DNA of 64,000 bases. Source: Gammaproteobacteria bacterium. GTDB lineage: Bacteria; Pseudomonadota; Gammaproteobacteria; Pseudomonadales; Cellvibrionaceae. The stretch covers positions 1,703,716 to 1,767,715 of the forward strand of contig SEBU01000001.1 of the NCBI GenBank assembly GCA_004173475.1, written 5' to 3'. Below are positions 16,685-25,212 of the stretch, one piece after another. A model generated the notes under the pieces. The model did not search any database and was not told the DNA's origin. It saw only the letters and a list, made by a program, of their open reading frames with translations. Numbering within the stretch: the first letter of the stretch is position 1; each line of letters starts with the position of its first letter. The position numbers and the translations under genes were made by a program.

Positions 16685-18184
16685 TTATACTAATTCCAAG
16701 TCGTAGCCTATGTCATCCAAATGACGCATCTCAGTTTCTAAATCCGCAGTTGTTAATGGATGTTGATCGAGCCAATCATTCGATACTTTCAATTTAACTT
16801 TTTTCTTTGAAGCGCTCAACTTTAACGGTGGTAAGCCTTCACTTTTTTTCCCCCGGTGAAAAATTACAGCCATCCGCAACAGTATCGCCAGGTGAACCAA
16901 ATCATCATTGTCAGAAGGAAAATGTTTTAGTGGGAAGCGCTTACGATGCGCCAAGACAAGCGCAGCAAGATGGGTTTGTTCAACGCGAGAGCAGCCTGCC
17001 AAATCAACATTCTGTACAACATAGGCGCTATGCTTGTGATAATCGTTATGGGCAATATCCAAACCTACTGAATATAATCGCGCAGCCCAACCTAACAATT
17101 TGCTAGCCTCCTGATTATTTAGATCCCAATTATCTGCAACCTGCTCGAGCAAATCGAGTGCCGTTTTTTCTACCGCCTTAGCTTTTTCCAGATTGACGTG
17201 AAATCGTGATGCTAAAGCATCGACACTCCCTTGACGTATATCGTGGTTTTCCAAACGCCCTTTTAAATCAAACAATAAACCTTCACGCAACGCCCAGTCG
17301 GCCGCCGTGACTTCCGACAATTGCAAACTCTCAAACAAGGAAATCAAAACGATAACGCCGCCCAAAAAAACTTGTTGACGGTCATCTGATAATCCTGGAA
17401 TTTTTAAATCCGTGTTGCCATGTTGGCAGTAAAGCCGGACAATTTTTTCTAGATCCATCAGGCGAATAACACCGTTACTCCAACCTAATGCAGTACATAC
17501 TTTCGCTACCGCTTTAATGGTGCCCGACGCTCCCAGCACCTGGTTCCATCCAAGTTGCACGAACTCTTCAGCAACTGGTGCGAGTTCTTGCATGCAGGCA
17601 ATTAGCGCTTTGCTTGCACTTTTATCGGTGACTTTCCCGTCAAAGAAAAAGCGTTTGGTGATGGCAACACAACCCATGTTTAAACTTTCTTTAATCAATG
17701 GTGACATGCCTTCGCCAACAATGATTTCCGTACTACCACCACCTATGTCCATTACCAGACGCTTACCTTCTTTGGGCGCGATGCAATGTGCCACACCCAA
17801 ATAAATCAAACGTGCCTCTTCGTCGCCTGAAATAATTTCAACGGGGTGACCAAGACGTTGTTGCGCGTCAGCAAGGAACTGACTTGAATCGCTAATGCTA
17901 CGAAGAGTTTTGGTACCAACGATACGAACACTGCGCGAGGGATATTCGCGCAAACGCTCGCCAAATTTTTCCAGACAATTCAGCGCACGCAGTCGTGCAT
18001 CGTCACTGAGCGAGCCGTCGCTACCCAAGCCCCAACCCATACGTACCGGGTCACGCAAACGGTCCAACACCACTAACTGGTCGTTGTCCCATTTTGCGAT
18101 AATCATATGGAAGCTATTCGAGCCCAAATCTATTGCGGCGATGTGACTGGTATTGGAGCGATCTAGGCGAGAAAGATTGAACAT
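16685..18184 (-). CDS. ppx: Exopolyphosphatase (Ppx/GppA family)
   Basis: 499 residues, the usual length for the Ppx/GppA phosphatases. The sugar kinase/HSP70-like fold is marked by IDLGSNSFHMIIAKW (18-32) and DIGGGSTEIIVG, both phosphate-binding loops, with a C-terminal HD-like helical domain (DIAHNDYHKHSAYVV). It removes terminal phosphates from polyphosphate; GppA-type members also hydrolyse pppGpp, and sequence alone does not fully separate the two. The location opposite ppk supports Ppx. It runs in the same direction as secB-grxC-yibN and lies downstream of them beyond a terminator. Confidence 0.93.
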   Translation of the reverse strand: MFNLSRLDRSNTSHIAAIDLGSNSFHMIIAKWDNDQLVVLDRLRDPVRMGWGLGSDGSLSDDARLRALNCLEKFGERLREYPSRSVRIVGTKTLRSISDSSQFLADAQQRLGHPVEIISGDEEARLIYLGVAHCIAPKEGKRLVMDIGGGSTEIIVGEGMSPLIKESLNMGCVAITKRFFFDGKVTDKSASKALIACMQELAPVAEEFVQLGWNQVLGASGTIKAVAKVCTALGWSNGVIRLMDLEKIVRLYCQHGNTDLKIPGLSDDRQQVFLGGVIVLISLFESLQLSEVTAADWALREGLLFDLKGRLENHDIRQGSVDALASRFHVNLEKAKAVEKTALDLLEQVADNWDLNNQEASKLLGWAARLYSVGLDIAHNDYHKHSAYVVQNVDLAGCSRVEQTHLAALVLAHRKRFPLKHFPSDNDDLVHLAILLRMAVIFHRGKKSEGLPPLKLSASKKKVKLKVSNDWLDQHPLTTADLETEMRHLDDIGYDLELV

Positions 18185-18205
18185 CGACTTTTACACCTGA
18201 TAAAT

Positions 18206-18233
18206 AAATTACCCGACAATTGTCGGGTAATTT
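18206..18233. terminator. Perfect palindrome after secB
   Basis: A 28-bp perfect palindrome centred between 18219 and 18220, directly after the secB stop codon. It can fold into a long hairpin on either strand, with only a weak T-rich tail on the minus strand. It probably ends or stabilises the secB transcript before ppx. Confidence 0.6.
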
Positions 18234-18239
18234 CGATGA

Positions 18240-18755
18240 CTAATTAAGTGCAGCTTCGGCGGGCTTCCCTTCAGCATTTGCTTCGGCTTGTTGTTGAGCT
18301 TGCATTACTGCTTGTGCAAATACTGCATCAAAATTAATGGGTGCCAACATCAATGGAGGGAAACCACCACGAACTAACAGGCTGTCAATGGTTTCGCGCG
18401 CGTATGGGAAAAGTATTTGTGGGCACAGCGTATTAATTGCGTGACTCAACTGGATACCATCCAAACCACTGATAGCAAATAAGCCACCTTGTTTTACTTC
18501 AACTAAAAAGACAACTTTGTTTTCGATGCGTGCTGTAATTGTTAACAACAGAAGCACTTCGAATAAGCCTTCCTCAACCGTTGTAACCTGAATGTTTAAA
18601 TCTTGCTGTACGTTTGGTTTCCAAGCTTTGGTGAATGCTTCTAAACCACTAGGTGTTTCAAAAGAAATATCTTTCAAATAAATTTTTTGAATGGCAAATC
18701 CAGCTTGTGTTGGTTGGCCTTGTGCCTCTGCTGCCTGAGTATTTTCTTCGGTCAT
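18240..18755 (-). CDS. secB: Protein-export chaperone SecB
   Basis: 171-residue cytoplasmic tetrameric chaperone that keeps preproteins unfolded and delivers them to SecA. Recognisable stretches are FAIQKIYLKDISFETP (19-34), the acidic and hydrophobic core EGLFEVLLLLTITA, and LCPQILFPYARETIDSLLVRGGFPPLMLAPINFDA near the C-terminus. Family length is about 155-165; the Ala/Gln/Glu-rich ends account for the extra residues. It lies 20 nt downstream of grxC in the conserved yibN-grxC-secB gene order. Confidence 0.97.
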   Translation of the reverse strand: MTEENTQAAEAQGQPTQAGFAIQKIYLKDISFETPSGLEAFTKAWKPNVQQDLNIQVTTVEEGLFEVLLLLTITARIENKVVFLVEVKQGGLFAISGLDGIQLSHAINTLCPQILFPYARETIDSLLVRGGFPPLMLAPINFDAVFAQAVMQAQQQAEANAEGKPAEAALN

Positions 18756-18775
18756 AATTGTCTCATTATCGCAAT

Positions 18776-19033
18776 TTAGTTATTTTGTAAAAGGCCATCG
18801 AGCTTGCCTTGTTTATCCAGAGCCCAAAGGTCAGTAAATCCACCTACGTGGAGTTCACCAATCCAAATTTGGGGTACCGTTCGCTGTCCACTTTTTTGCA
18901 TCATCTCACTGCGAAGCTGTGGATTTTGGTCAACTCGAATTTCTTCAATGCTGACGCCTTTTTGCGCTAACAATTTTTTAGCGTTTACACAATAAGGGCA
19001 GATAGCTGTTGTGTACATTAAAACCCGAGCCAT
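18776..19033 (-). CDS. grxC: Glutaredoxin 3
   Basis: 85-residue thioredoxin-fold thiol oxidoreductase with the dithiol active site C12-P-Y-C15 and the cis-proline motif TVPQIWIG. It reduces disulphides using glutathione in the cytoplasm. It starts 8 nt after the rhodanese-like gene and precedes secB, a conserved order in gammaproteobacteria that suggests one transcript. Confidence 0.96.
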   Translation of the reverse strand: MARVLMYTTAICPYCVNAKKLLAQKGVSIEEIRVDQNPQLRSEMMQKSGQRTVPQIWIGELHVGGFTDLWALDKQGKLDGLLQNN

Positions 19034-19041
19034 AAAAACCT

Positions 19042-19461
19042 CTACTTCTGTTTACCCTTTACTAGCGGTAAATTTTGACCTTGCCATTCGCTGATACCAC
19101 CCGAAAGTCTGCGCACATCATAACCAGCTTTGGCTAGTTGGCGACCCGCTGTACCCGCGTATTGCCCTATCCTATCTACGATGATAATGGTTTTACTTTT
19201 GTATTTTTCAAGAGTCGTCATGTCAGCGTTGATGCGATCATAGGGAATATTAATCGAATCAACTAAATGGCCCAACTTATACTCCGCGCTCGGACGTATA
19301 TCCAATACAACCGCTTTGTCGCTATTTACCAACATAGTCAGTTCAGTATTTGAAACGGGTACCCCACTTTTTACACGCTCCCGTAAACTGTAAGCAACGA
19401 TGAGTACGGCTAATAAACTGGTTAGCATCCACTCCTGGATTAAAAACTGAATAAAATTCAC
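19042..19461 (-). CDS. yibN: Membrane-anchored rhodanese-like protein lacking the catalytic Cys
   Basis: 139 residues: one N-terminal membrane segment (about 12-25) followed by a rhodanese fold (about 40-133) with VVLDIRPSAEYKLGHLVDSINIP. In active rhodaneses the loop after the central strand starts with Cys; here the loop reads IVDRIGQYAG, with Asp96 at that place. The same change occurs in E. coli YibN (VVDGSG), so it is a family trait and the domain probably binds rather than transfers sulphur. First gene of the yibN-grxC-secB group. Confidence 0.85.
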   Translation of the reverse strand: MNFIQFLIQEWMLTSLLAVLIVAYSLRERVKSGVPVSNTELTMLVNSDKAVVLDIRPSAEYKLGHLVDSINIPYDRINADMTTLEKYKSKTIIIVDRIGQYAGTAGRQLAKAGYDVRRLSGGISEWQGQNLPLVKGKQK

Positions 19462-19555
19462 AACGGGTACCTATTAAATGCAATGTTTTGATACGAAAGA
19501 CCGCGCTCATTATACACAGGCTGCTGGCTTTTACTGCCAGCACCTTATTATCGCC

Positions 19556-19585
19556 AAAAAAAATGCCCGCTAATGCGGGCATTTT
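19556..19585 (-). terminator. Terminator of the TonB/TPR operon
   Basis: An 11-bp stem (AAAATGCCCGC with its complement, 19560-19570 and 19575-19585), TAAT loop, and eight T residues on the minus strand, 15 nt after the TPR gene stop codon. Confidence 0.9.
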
Positions 19586-19600
19586 CAAACTATCTAAATG

Positions 19601-20851
19601 TTACTTCTTGGCATGAAGTATCCAAAGTTTGGCAACGCGTGCCAAGTTGGATTTATCTGAAACTGATTGGAATGCTTTAATCGCTTCAGCTTTTTTGCCC
19701 ATATTAAAGTTGGCAACACCAAGGCGAACATAGGATTCATCAACCGATTTCAAACCGCCTTTAGCAATAGCTTTTTGAATGGTCGCTGCGGCCTTATCAT
19801 TAATACCATGACCGAGATAAGCTGCACCGATTTTCGCTAAAGGCTCACCATTTGGCTTAGCTTCAGCTTCTTTAACTGTTGAGTCCAAACTTGCCAAATC
19901 AGCTGCCGCATCGGCTTTCGCACGATTTAACAATTTATTAGTACGTTCAGTCGTTGGAACTACACCTGCACTGATCCCGGCTTCGAGAGCTGCTTTGGCA
20001 TCACCGGAATCTAACAACGACAAAGAAAGCTCCGCCATTTCGTTGTATTCTTCAGCGGTCATGGTGCTAACTGTCTTTTTCAAACGATAGTATTCAATTT
20101 TTTCTCTGTCAGAATAATTAACTTCGTTCCGAGCGATCTTCAACATATCGTTCCAGTATTCTGGTGACGGATATAACTCAAGAAGTTTACCTAACACATC
20201 CGCGTAAGCGGCATTATTGCCCAGTTTTGAATAGCTGTAGCCTAAAATCTTCAACCAATTTTGATCTACTGGCTTTTTAGCTTGCTCTGCTTGCTTAATT
20301 AATTTCTGTGCGTATTCAGAAGCATTTTTGTAATCACCTTTCTTAAAATAAGCCTGCATCAAGCCCGTAGTGATTTCCGGGGTAGCTGGATAAGATTTCA
20401 AATATCTTTCGTAGCTCTCAATACCTTTTGAGTAGTCACCCAATGACAAATAAATTTCTGCAAGGGTATTTAATCTTTGGCCAACTTGATCTGCTGGAAC
20501 TTGATTTGCAGCCAACATGGTCTCATAAACTTTTGCCACGCCAGCGTAATCTTTCAATTGCGCTAGACAAGCCGCTTTTAATTCGTTAGTTACAGTTTCT
20601 TCGTAAGCAGACTTACCTTGAATAGGAATAACCTTTTCATTGATTACTGCTAAAGCTTCTTTAAATTTCTTTTCTTTCATTAATTTGTCAGCTTCACCCA
20701 AAGGTTTCATCTTTGAGCTTAGTTGTTGACCTTTTTCCGCGGCCATTACTGCTGGTGCAAAAACTGCTGAAACAGTAGTTACGCCGGTAGTTAATGCCAC
20801 AACAAATGAAACTGATTTAGCTAATCCGAATAAATTTTTTTTCACAAACAT
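19601..20851 (-). CDS. Tetratricopeptide repeat protein of the TonB operon
   Basis: 416 residues with an N-terminal signal sequence (about 1-37, ending AVMAAEK). The rest is helical, with repeats typical of TPR proteins, for example LNTLAEIYLSLGDYSKGIESYERYLKSYP and GLMQAYFKKGDYKNASEYAQKLI. TPR proteins mediate protein contacts; homologues at the end of tonB-exbB-exbD-exbD clusters are thought to help TonB-dependent uptake, but the mechanism is not settled. It is separated from the upstream exbD by 64 nt containing a terminator-like hairpin, so its expression may be lower than that of the first genes. Confidence 0.85.
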   Translation of the reverse strand: MFVKKNLFGLAKSVSFVVALTTGVTTVSAVFAPAVMAAEKGQQLSSKMKPLGEADKLMKEKKFKEALAVINEKVIPIQGKSAYEETVTNELKAACLAQLKDYAGVAKVYETMLAANQVPADQVGQRLNTLAEIYLSLGDYSKGIESYERYLKSYPATPEITTGLMQAYFKKGDYKNASEYAQKLIKQAEQAKKPVDQNWLKILGYSYSKLGNNAAYADVLGKLLELYPSPEYWNDMLKIARNEVNYSDREKIEYYRLKKTVSTMTAEEYNEMAELSLSLLDSGDAKAALEAGISAGVVPTTERTNKLLNRAKADAAADLASLDSTVKEAEAKPNGEPLAKIGAAYLGHGINDKAAATIQKAIAKGGLKSVDESYVRLGVANFNMGKKAEAIKAFQSVSDKSNLARVAKLWILHAKK

Positions 20852-20899
20852 AACTATCTACCAATACGTTTCTACTGATTACAGCAATTGATGCCCAAT

Positions 20900-20929
20900 A
20901 AAAAAACGCCGGATATTACTCCAGCGCTT
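20900..20929 (-). terminator. Intercistronic terminator-like hairpin between exbD and the TPR gene
   Basis: On the minus strand the last exbD codons and stop can pair with the following bases (9 bp including G-U pairs) and are followed by six T residues. It may reduce transcription of the TPR gene relative to exbB/exbD. Confidence 0.5.
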
Positions 20930-21338
20930 CGTTACCCAAAATACCAATATTTTTAACGCCCAAACGCTGCGCCGTCGCTAACACCTTAGCAACTGAGTCG
21001 TACTTCGCTAATTTGTTAGGCTTCAAATGAATCTCAGGACGAGGTTCTGCACGCGCTGCAGACTTCAAATAACTTTGCAGCTGAGCACCAGAAGTTATCA
21101 ATTCTGAGTTCCAGTAAGTTGAACCATCAAAGTCGACCACGATGTCAATAACTGGCGGTGGAATTGGAGGCGGTTCGTTATCAGTAACTGGCATATCAAG
21201 CTTCACCGCGTGAGTTTGTGGTGGAAGCGACATAATTAACATTACAATGAGCACAAGCATCAAGTCGATAAGAGGAGTGGTGTTCATCTCCACCATCATA
21301 TCGCCTTCGCCGCTTCCGCTCCCAACATTCATACCCAT
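20916..21338 (-). CDS. exbD: Biopolymer transport protein ExbD (second copy)
   Basis: 140 residues with a short cytoplasmic N-terminus, one membrane segment (about 21-42, TPLIDLMLVLIVMLIMSLP) carrying the conserved proton-path Asp25, and a periplasmic domain. It partners ExbB to convert proton motive force into movement of TonB. It lies 30 nt downstream of the first exbD; the two copies share the overall layout but differ in sequence, for example Gly-rich versus Glu/Ser-rich N-termini, so they probably form a mixed complex. Confidence 0.92.
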   Translation of the reverse strand: MGMNVGSGSGEGDMMVEMNTTPLIDLMLVLIVMLIMSLPPQTHAVKLDMPVTDNEPPPIPPPVIDIVVDFDGSTYWNSELITSGAQLQSYLKSAARAEPRPEIHLKPNKLAKYDSVAKVLATAQRLGVKNIGILGNEALE

Positions 21339-21368
21339 GATGAATTACCTTTTTGTGGAACCACAAAC

Positions 21369-21785
21369 TTAAATATGTTCAGGCGCGGTAATAAAACCAA
21401 CACGAACAATACCTGCTTTTTGGCAATAAGCCACTACTCTGCCCACAGGCTCGTAACGAGCACTTTTATCGCCGCGAATATGTACTTCGGGCTGAGGCTT
21501 TTTAGGCGCTTCAATTCTGAGTTTAGCCAGCATTTCTTCTTTTGTAATCACAACATTATTCCAATAAGTCTCACCTTCTGCGTCAACCGAAATTACGATA
21601 TTTTCAGGTTTGGATTGGGTTGGAATGTTGGATACGTTGGGAAGCTCTACCGGGACAGTTTTAAGCACTACCGGTACAGCGATTAGAAAAACAATGAGCA
21701 AAACCAACATAATATCCACCAGCGGAGTGGTATTGATTGTTGAGTTAAGCTCTGAGCTCTCGCCTTCCGAAATATTCATTGACAT
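21369..21785 (-). CDS. exbD: Biopolymer transport protein ExbD (first copy)
   Basis: 138 residues. The membrane segment TPLVDIMLVLLIVFLIAVP has the conserved Asp of the ExbD/TolR family; the periplasmic part contains EVHIRGDKSARYEPVGRVV, typical of ExbD. Part of the inner-membrane motor for TonB-dependent outer-membrane transport. It follows exbB by 103 nt and precedes the second exbD by 30 nt. Confidence 0.93.
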   Translation of the reverse strand: MSMNISEGESSELNSTINTTPLVDIMLVLLIVFLIAVPVVLKTVPVELPNVSNIPTQSKPENIVISVDAEGETYWNNVVITKEEMLAKLRIEAPKKPQPEVHIRGDKSARYEPVGRVVAYCQKAGIVRVGFITAPEHI

Positions 21786-21888
21786 TTTTTCTTACCTCGC
21801 ACTGCAAGTTTTTACTTATGTCCAACCCTAGCCTGAAAAAATCTCAAGAAGTCAGGCCGGACATCAGGTATGTACCGAAACTGTAAAA

Positions 21889-22782
21889 TTACTTGTCGCT
21901 ACCGTTAACGCCTACGATGAGGTATGCGTGAACGTCAGCAGCAAAGGCATTTAAATACTCGCTGGCAACTTTATTACGACGAACCAACCAGTTGTAAAGG
22001 AACACTGCAGGTACCGCTACGCCCAGACCAATTGCGGTCATAATCAAAGCTTCACCCACTGGGCCCGCAACTTTATCGATTGATGGTTGACCAGATTGTG
22101 CAATCGCGATCAATGCGTGGTAGATACCCCATACAGTACCGAACAAACCTACGAATGGAGATGTAGATGCTACGGTCGCCAACACGGCCATACCTGTTTG
22201 CAAATCGTTGGTGATAGCTGCTGCGCCACGTTGAACTGATAGGCTCACCCAAGATTCAAGATCGATCTTGTCAGTTAATTTACCATCATGATGCTTAAGA
22301 GCTCTCAAGCCATCTTCAGCAACGGCACGGAAGGCGCTGTCTGATTTAAGATTGTTAACACCTTCTTGAAGTGTTTTAGCATCCCAAACTTTACGAGCGG
22401 CGGTTGCTTGGCTGAATAATTTTGATTGAACCATCAATTTGATAGCTGCAATGTACCAAGTAGCAGCAGACATGATGATCATCAGAATTAATACTGATCT
22501 GGTAACCGCATCGCCTTCATGCCACAACTTGCCCATACCGTAAGCAGTTTCTTTTTCTGCGGTGCTTTCGTTTGCAGCGTCAATTGCAGTCGACGCGTCT
22601 GATGTCTGAGCTTCAGCTTCAGGAGCTGGTGCTTCAGCCGGCGCCGCTTCCACTGGAGCTGCTTCTGTTGGCGCCGCTTCAGCTGGAGCAGCTGTGTCTT
22701 GCGCAAAAGCTGAACTTACTACGAAGTGCTGACCACCTAAAGCCAACGCCAAAATCAAAACAGATGAAAGTTTTTTTAACAT
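21889..22782 (-). CDS. exbB: TonB-system proton channel protein ExbB
   Basis: 297 residues. A signal peptide (about 1-28, ending AFAQ) is followed by an Ala/Pro/Glu-rich segment (about 29-70) and then the MotA/TolQ/ExbB domain with three membrane segments. Marks include VATVASTSPFVGLFGTVWGIYHAL and GPVGEALIMTAIGLGVAVPAVFLYNW, which hold the conserved Thr/Gly/Pro residues of the channel. The extended periplasmic N-terminus is found in ExbB of several gammaproteobacteria. It acts with ExbD and the adjacent TonB. Confidence 0.93.
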   Translation of the reverse strand: MLKKLSSVLILALALGGQHFVVSSAFAQDTAAPAEAAPTEAAPVEAAPAEAPAPEAEAQTSDASTAIDAANESTAEKETAYGMGKLWHEGDAVTRSVLILMIIMSAATWYIAAIKLMVQSKLFSQATAARKVWDAKTLQEGVNNLKSDSAFRAVAEDGLRALKHHDGKLTDKIDLESWVSLSVQRGAAAITNDLQTGMAVLATVASTSPFVGLFGTVWGIYHALIAIAQSGQPSIDKVAGPVGEALIMTAIGLGVAVPAVFLYNWLVRRNKVASEYLNAFAADVHAYLIVGVNGSDK

Positions 22783-22854
22783 TTTTCAAACCCTGCAGTT
22801 AACGTAATTTAAAAGATCTATTTGTGGTCAAACAACGGAGAAGTACGATACGAA

Positions 22855-23469
22855 TTAATTTTTCGCGTCTTCAATCTTCCACGTAAATTTAATTGGGTGC
22901 CAACATGCTAATGGCTTATCGCCAACCATACATGGAACAAATTTCCATGAACGGATTGCATGATTTTTAGCCGCCTCATCCAAGCGCTCAGAACCGCTGC
23001 TAGACGAAACCTGAGCGTCGGTTACTCTCCCTTCCTCATTAAGGAAAAGATTTAACCCTGTTGTGCCCACTTCGCCCAAACGCATAGATTCACGCGGATA
23101 TGGCGGCTTACTTAAGCCTTTGGGGCCAACTTTCGCTTTGGTCTGATTTACGGGTGCTTCAACTTTCTTCGTTTCTTTTTGCACTGCAACAATTGCAGCC
23201 GGCGCTGGTGCATCCGGAACGAAGTCAAGCGATGGCGGCGGTACGAAATCTGGTGGTGGTGGTTTTATATCTGGCGGTGGTGGCGGTGGAAGCTCCTCTT
23301 TTACGATTTCCTCCTCTTTAACATCTGCCTTAATAATTTCGATAGCATTCTTAACAACTTCGCGATCTAGACCTGCGGCCAGACCCCATATAAGAAGAGC
23401 ATGGAAAACAACTACGATAATTAAACCCGTAGAGCGTTGTCCCGCACTTTTTTTGGCGTGATATGACAT
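22855..23469 (-). CDS. tonB: Energy transducer TonB
   Basis: 204 residues: an N-terminal membrane anchor (about 14-33, GLIIVVVFHALLIWGLAAGL), a proline-rich periplasmic spacer with runs of P (PPPPPPDIKPPPP, about 62-80), and the C-terminal TonB domain (about 115-202) with YPRESMRLGEVGTTGLNLFL and SGSERLDEAAKNHAIRSWKFVP. It links the ExbB/ExbD motor to outer-membrane receptors. It is the first gene of the operon, so its promoter lies in 23470-23850. Substrates of the partner receptors are not encoded nearby. Confidence 0.93.
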   Translation of the reverse strand: MSYHAKKSAGQRSTGLIIVVVFHALLIWGLAAGLDREVVKNAIEIIKADVKEEEIVKEELPPPPPPDIKPPPPDFVPPPSLDFVPDAPAPAAIVAVQKETKKVEAPVNQTKAKVGPKGLSKPPYPRESMRLGEVGTTGLNLFLNEEGRVTDAQVSSSSGSERLDEAAKNHAIRSWKFVPCMVGDKPLACWHPIKFTWKIEDAKN

Positions 23470-23853
23470 AACTTAGCTGCCACCTTCTGAATTTCACCTG
23501 CAAAAATGATATCGCAGTACAAACGAATCCAATGTTTTGGCATTTGTATCTACAATCTCACGGATTGAGTTTCCAAAGCATTTCACCTTAGACGTAGCAG
23601 TATAGCTATGTTTAATGGCTTACAGGCTTTATTAACACACCCTGACAATTTTTTAGGTTATTTTAATTTAAGCATGAGCAGACATGCTGCCCCCTAAAAA
23701 ACGGGGCTATAGTAGCTGCTCTTACAGACCATGAAAAGCGCTATTTCAGCCTTATCCAGCGTTTAACTTCAAATATGTGTCACATAAAATCGTAAAATAT
23801 TCGTTGTTAAAACTTTAGACACTAATTTAGCGGTATTTTCCCTTAATAAATTA
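23470..23853. other. Intergenic region upstream of tonB
   Basis: About 380 nt without a gene between tonB and the rstB terminator. It must hold the tonB operon promoter. I looked for a Fur-type palindrome and did not find a convincing one. The segment 23780-23850 is AT-rich. A short GCCCC/GGGGC repeat near 23690-23708 has no T tail. Confidence 0.4.
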
Positions 23854-23877
23854 TAAAAATGGCTATTTAAAAGCCAT
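23854..23877 (-). terminator. Terminator after rstB
   Basis: ATGGCT/AGCCAT stem (23859-23864 with 23872-23877) with a 7-nt loop, followed on the minus strand by five T residues and an AT-rich tail, about 50 nt after the sensor kinase stop codon. Confidence 0.55.
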
Positions 23878-23927
23878 ACTTATATATTTTTCAACATTTA
23901 AACGCAGGATTGATAGGATAATTGTGA

Positions 23928-25208
23928 TTAAATCCTTGGATTCGGCCACCTGATAGTAAATTTTGCGCCCCCTAAATTTGAATGGGAATAGCTTACTTGT
24001 CCGGCGTGCCACTCAACAATGCGCTTGACCAATGCTAGTCCAAGCCCAAAACCACTTCTGTTCGTTAGCTCACTGTAAACTCGGACAAATGACTCAAATA
24101 TGCGACTTTGTTGCTCGTCAGGCACGCCAGGCCCATCATCTTCAACTTCGATTAAAAAATGTTCCGGCAATATTTTAATTGAGATAACAATTTTATTTTT
24201 CGCATAACCAAATGCATTGTGAATTAAATTTTGAATCGCAGTCTGCATTAATGACCACTCACAAGTTATAAATCGTCCATCAGTTTCGTCATTTATTTCA
24301 ATATCAATGTGGCTGTATTCAGCGCTCGATAAACGCAAAATAACTTCTTGAATCAAATCGTGCATGTATCCCTCACGCTGATTCAATTGTTGCGATTGTT
24401 GGTCAAAACCTGCATAGGCTAGAAATGAATTAATTAATGACTCCATCTCCAATATATCTTTATTTACATTGGACAACTGGCTTTGCACAGACTCAGGCAA
24501 TTGATGACCTTCTGTCATTGCAAGCGCAAACTTCATGCGTGCAAGGGGGGTGCGCAGCTCATGCGAAATCGCTAGCGTCATTTCCTTTTGCGAACGCAAT
24601 ATCTCGTTAAGCCGCTTGGCCATTGCATTAAAAGTATTTGCAAATGGATATAGTACGGAGCGAGGAGAAATATCAATTGTTAGTTGCTGACCGTCCTTTC
24701 CCATTTGCTGCGTGTGCAGTCCCAAGCGAGCAAGGTCGCGAGCTAGGGGCCAAACCCATAAAAATATTACGCCGGCGATAGCGGCGTAAAACAACATTAT
24801 AAAAATAATATATAAATTGCTGCGGTTATTTTCTTCTGCAGGACTGACCAGCATTATCACATCATCAGATTTTTTTAGACGTTTATAAAAATAATGTGTT
24901 CGCTCGTCACTTATGCTAACGATATCGCCTTCTTTAATCTTTTTTACAATGTCAGTTTTAGAGAAATTTGAAATAGAAACTAACTTAACTTGATAATTCA
25001 AATTTTCGGTTAGTGAATTAAGGTGCGTCGCATTGTGTTGATTCGGGCTATCTTCAACAAATTTTTCAATCAGTCGAACAACATCTACAATGGCCGGATC
25101 GATATCAGCGGGGGGACTCAGTTCATCCCAAAATTTATTTAGGGCTAGACCTAATAAAATAATAGACAAAACAATTATTAGATAAAGCGAAACAAAGGCT
25201 CGATTCAT
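23928..25208 (-). CDS. rstB: Sensor histidine kinase, RstB-like
   Basis: 426 residues: membrane segments at about 6-24 and 132-152 flank a periplasmic sensor domain of about 105 residues; a HAMP linker follows, then the HisKA domain with H216 in ISHELRTPLARMKFA, and a HATPase domain with the N-box QNLIHNAFGYAKN, DDGPGVPD and GFGLGLALVKRIV. It autophosphorylates and passes the phosphate to the response regulator encoded 4 nt upstream. The gene context with a MipA/OmpV protein and DUF3019 is the arrangement usually annotated as RstB. Confidence 0.9.
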   Translation of the reverse strand: MNRAFVSLYLIIVLSIILLGLALNKFWDELSPPADIDPAIVDVVRLIEKFVEDSPNQHNATHLNSLTENLNYQVKLVSISNFSKTDIVKKIKEGDIVSISDERTHYFYKRLKKSDDVIMLVSPAEENNRSNLYIIFIMLFYAAIAGVIFLWVWPLARDLARLGLHTQQMGKDGQQLTIDISPRSVLYPFANTFNAMAKRLNEILRSQKEMTLAISHELRTPLARMKFALAMTEGHQLPESVQSQLSNVNKDILEMESLINSFLAYAGFDQQSQQLNQREGYMHDLIQEVILRLSSAEYSHIDIEINDETDGRFITCEWSLMQTAIQNLIHNAFGYAKNKIVISIKILPEHFLIEVEDDGPGVPDEQQSRIFESFVRVYSELTNRSGFGLGLALVKRIVEWHAGQVSYSHSNLGGAKFTIRWPNPRI

Positions 25209-25212
25209 TGCG

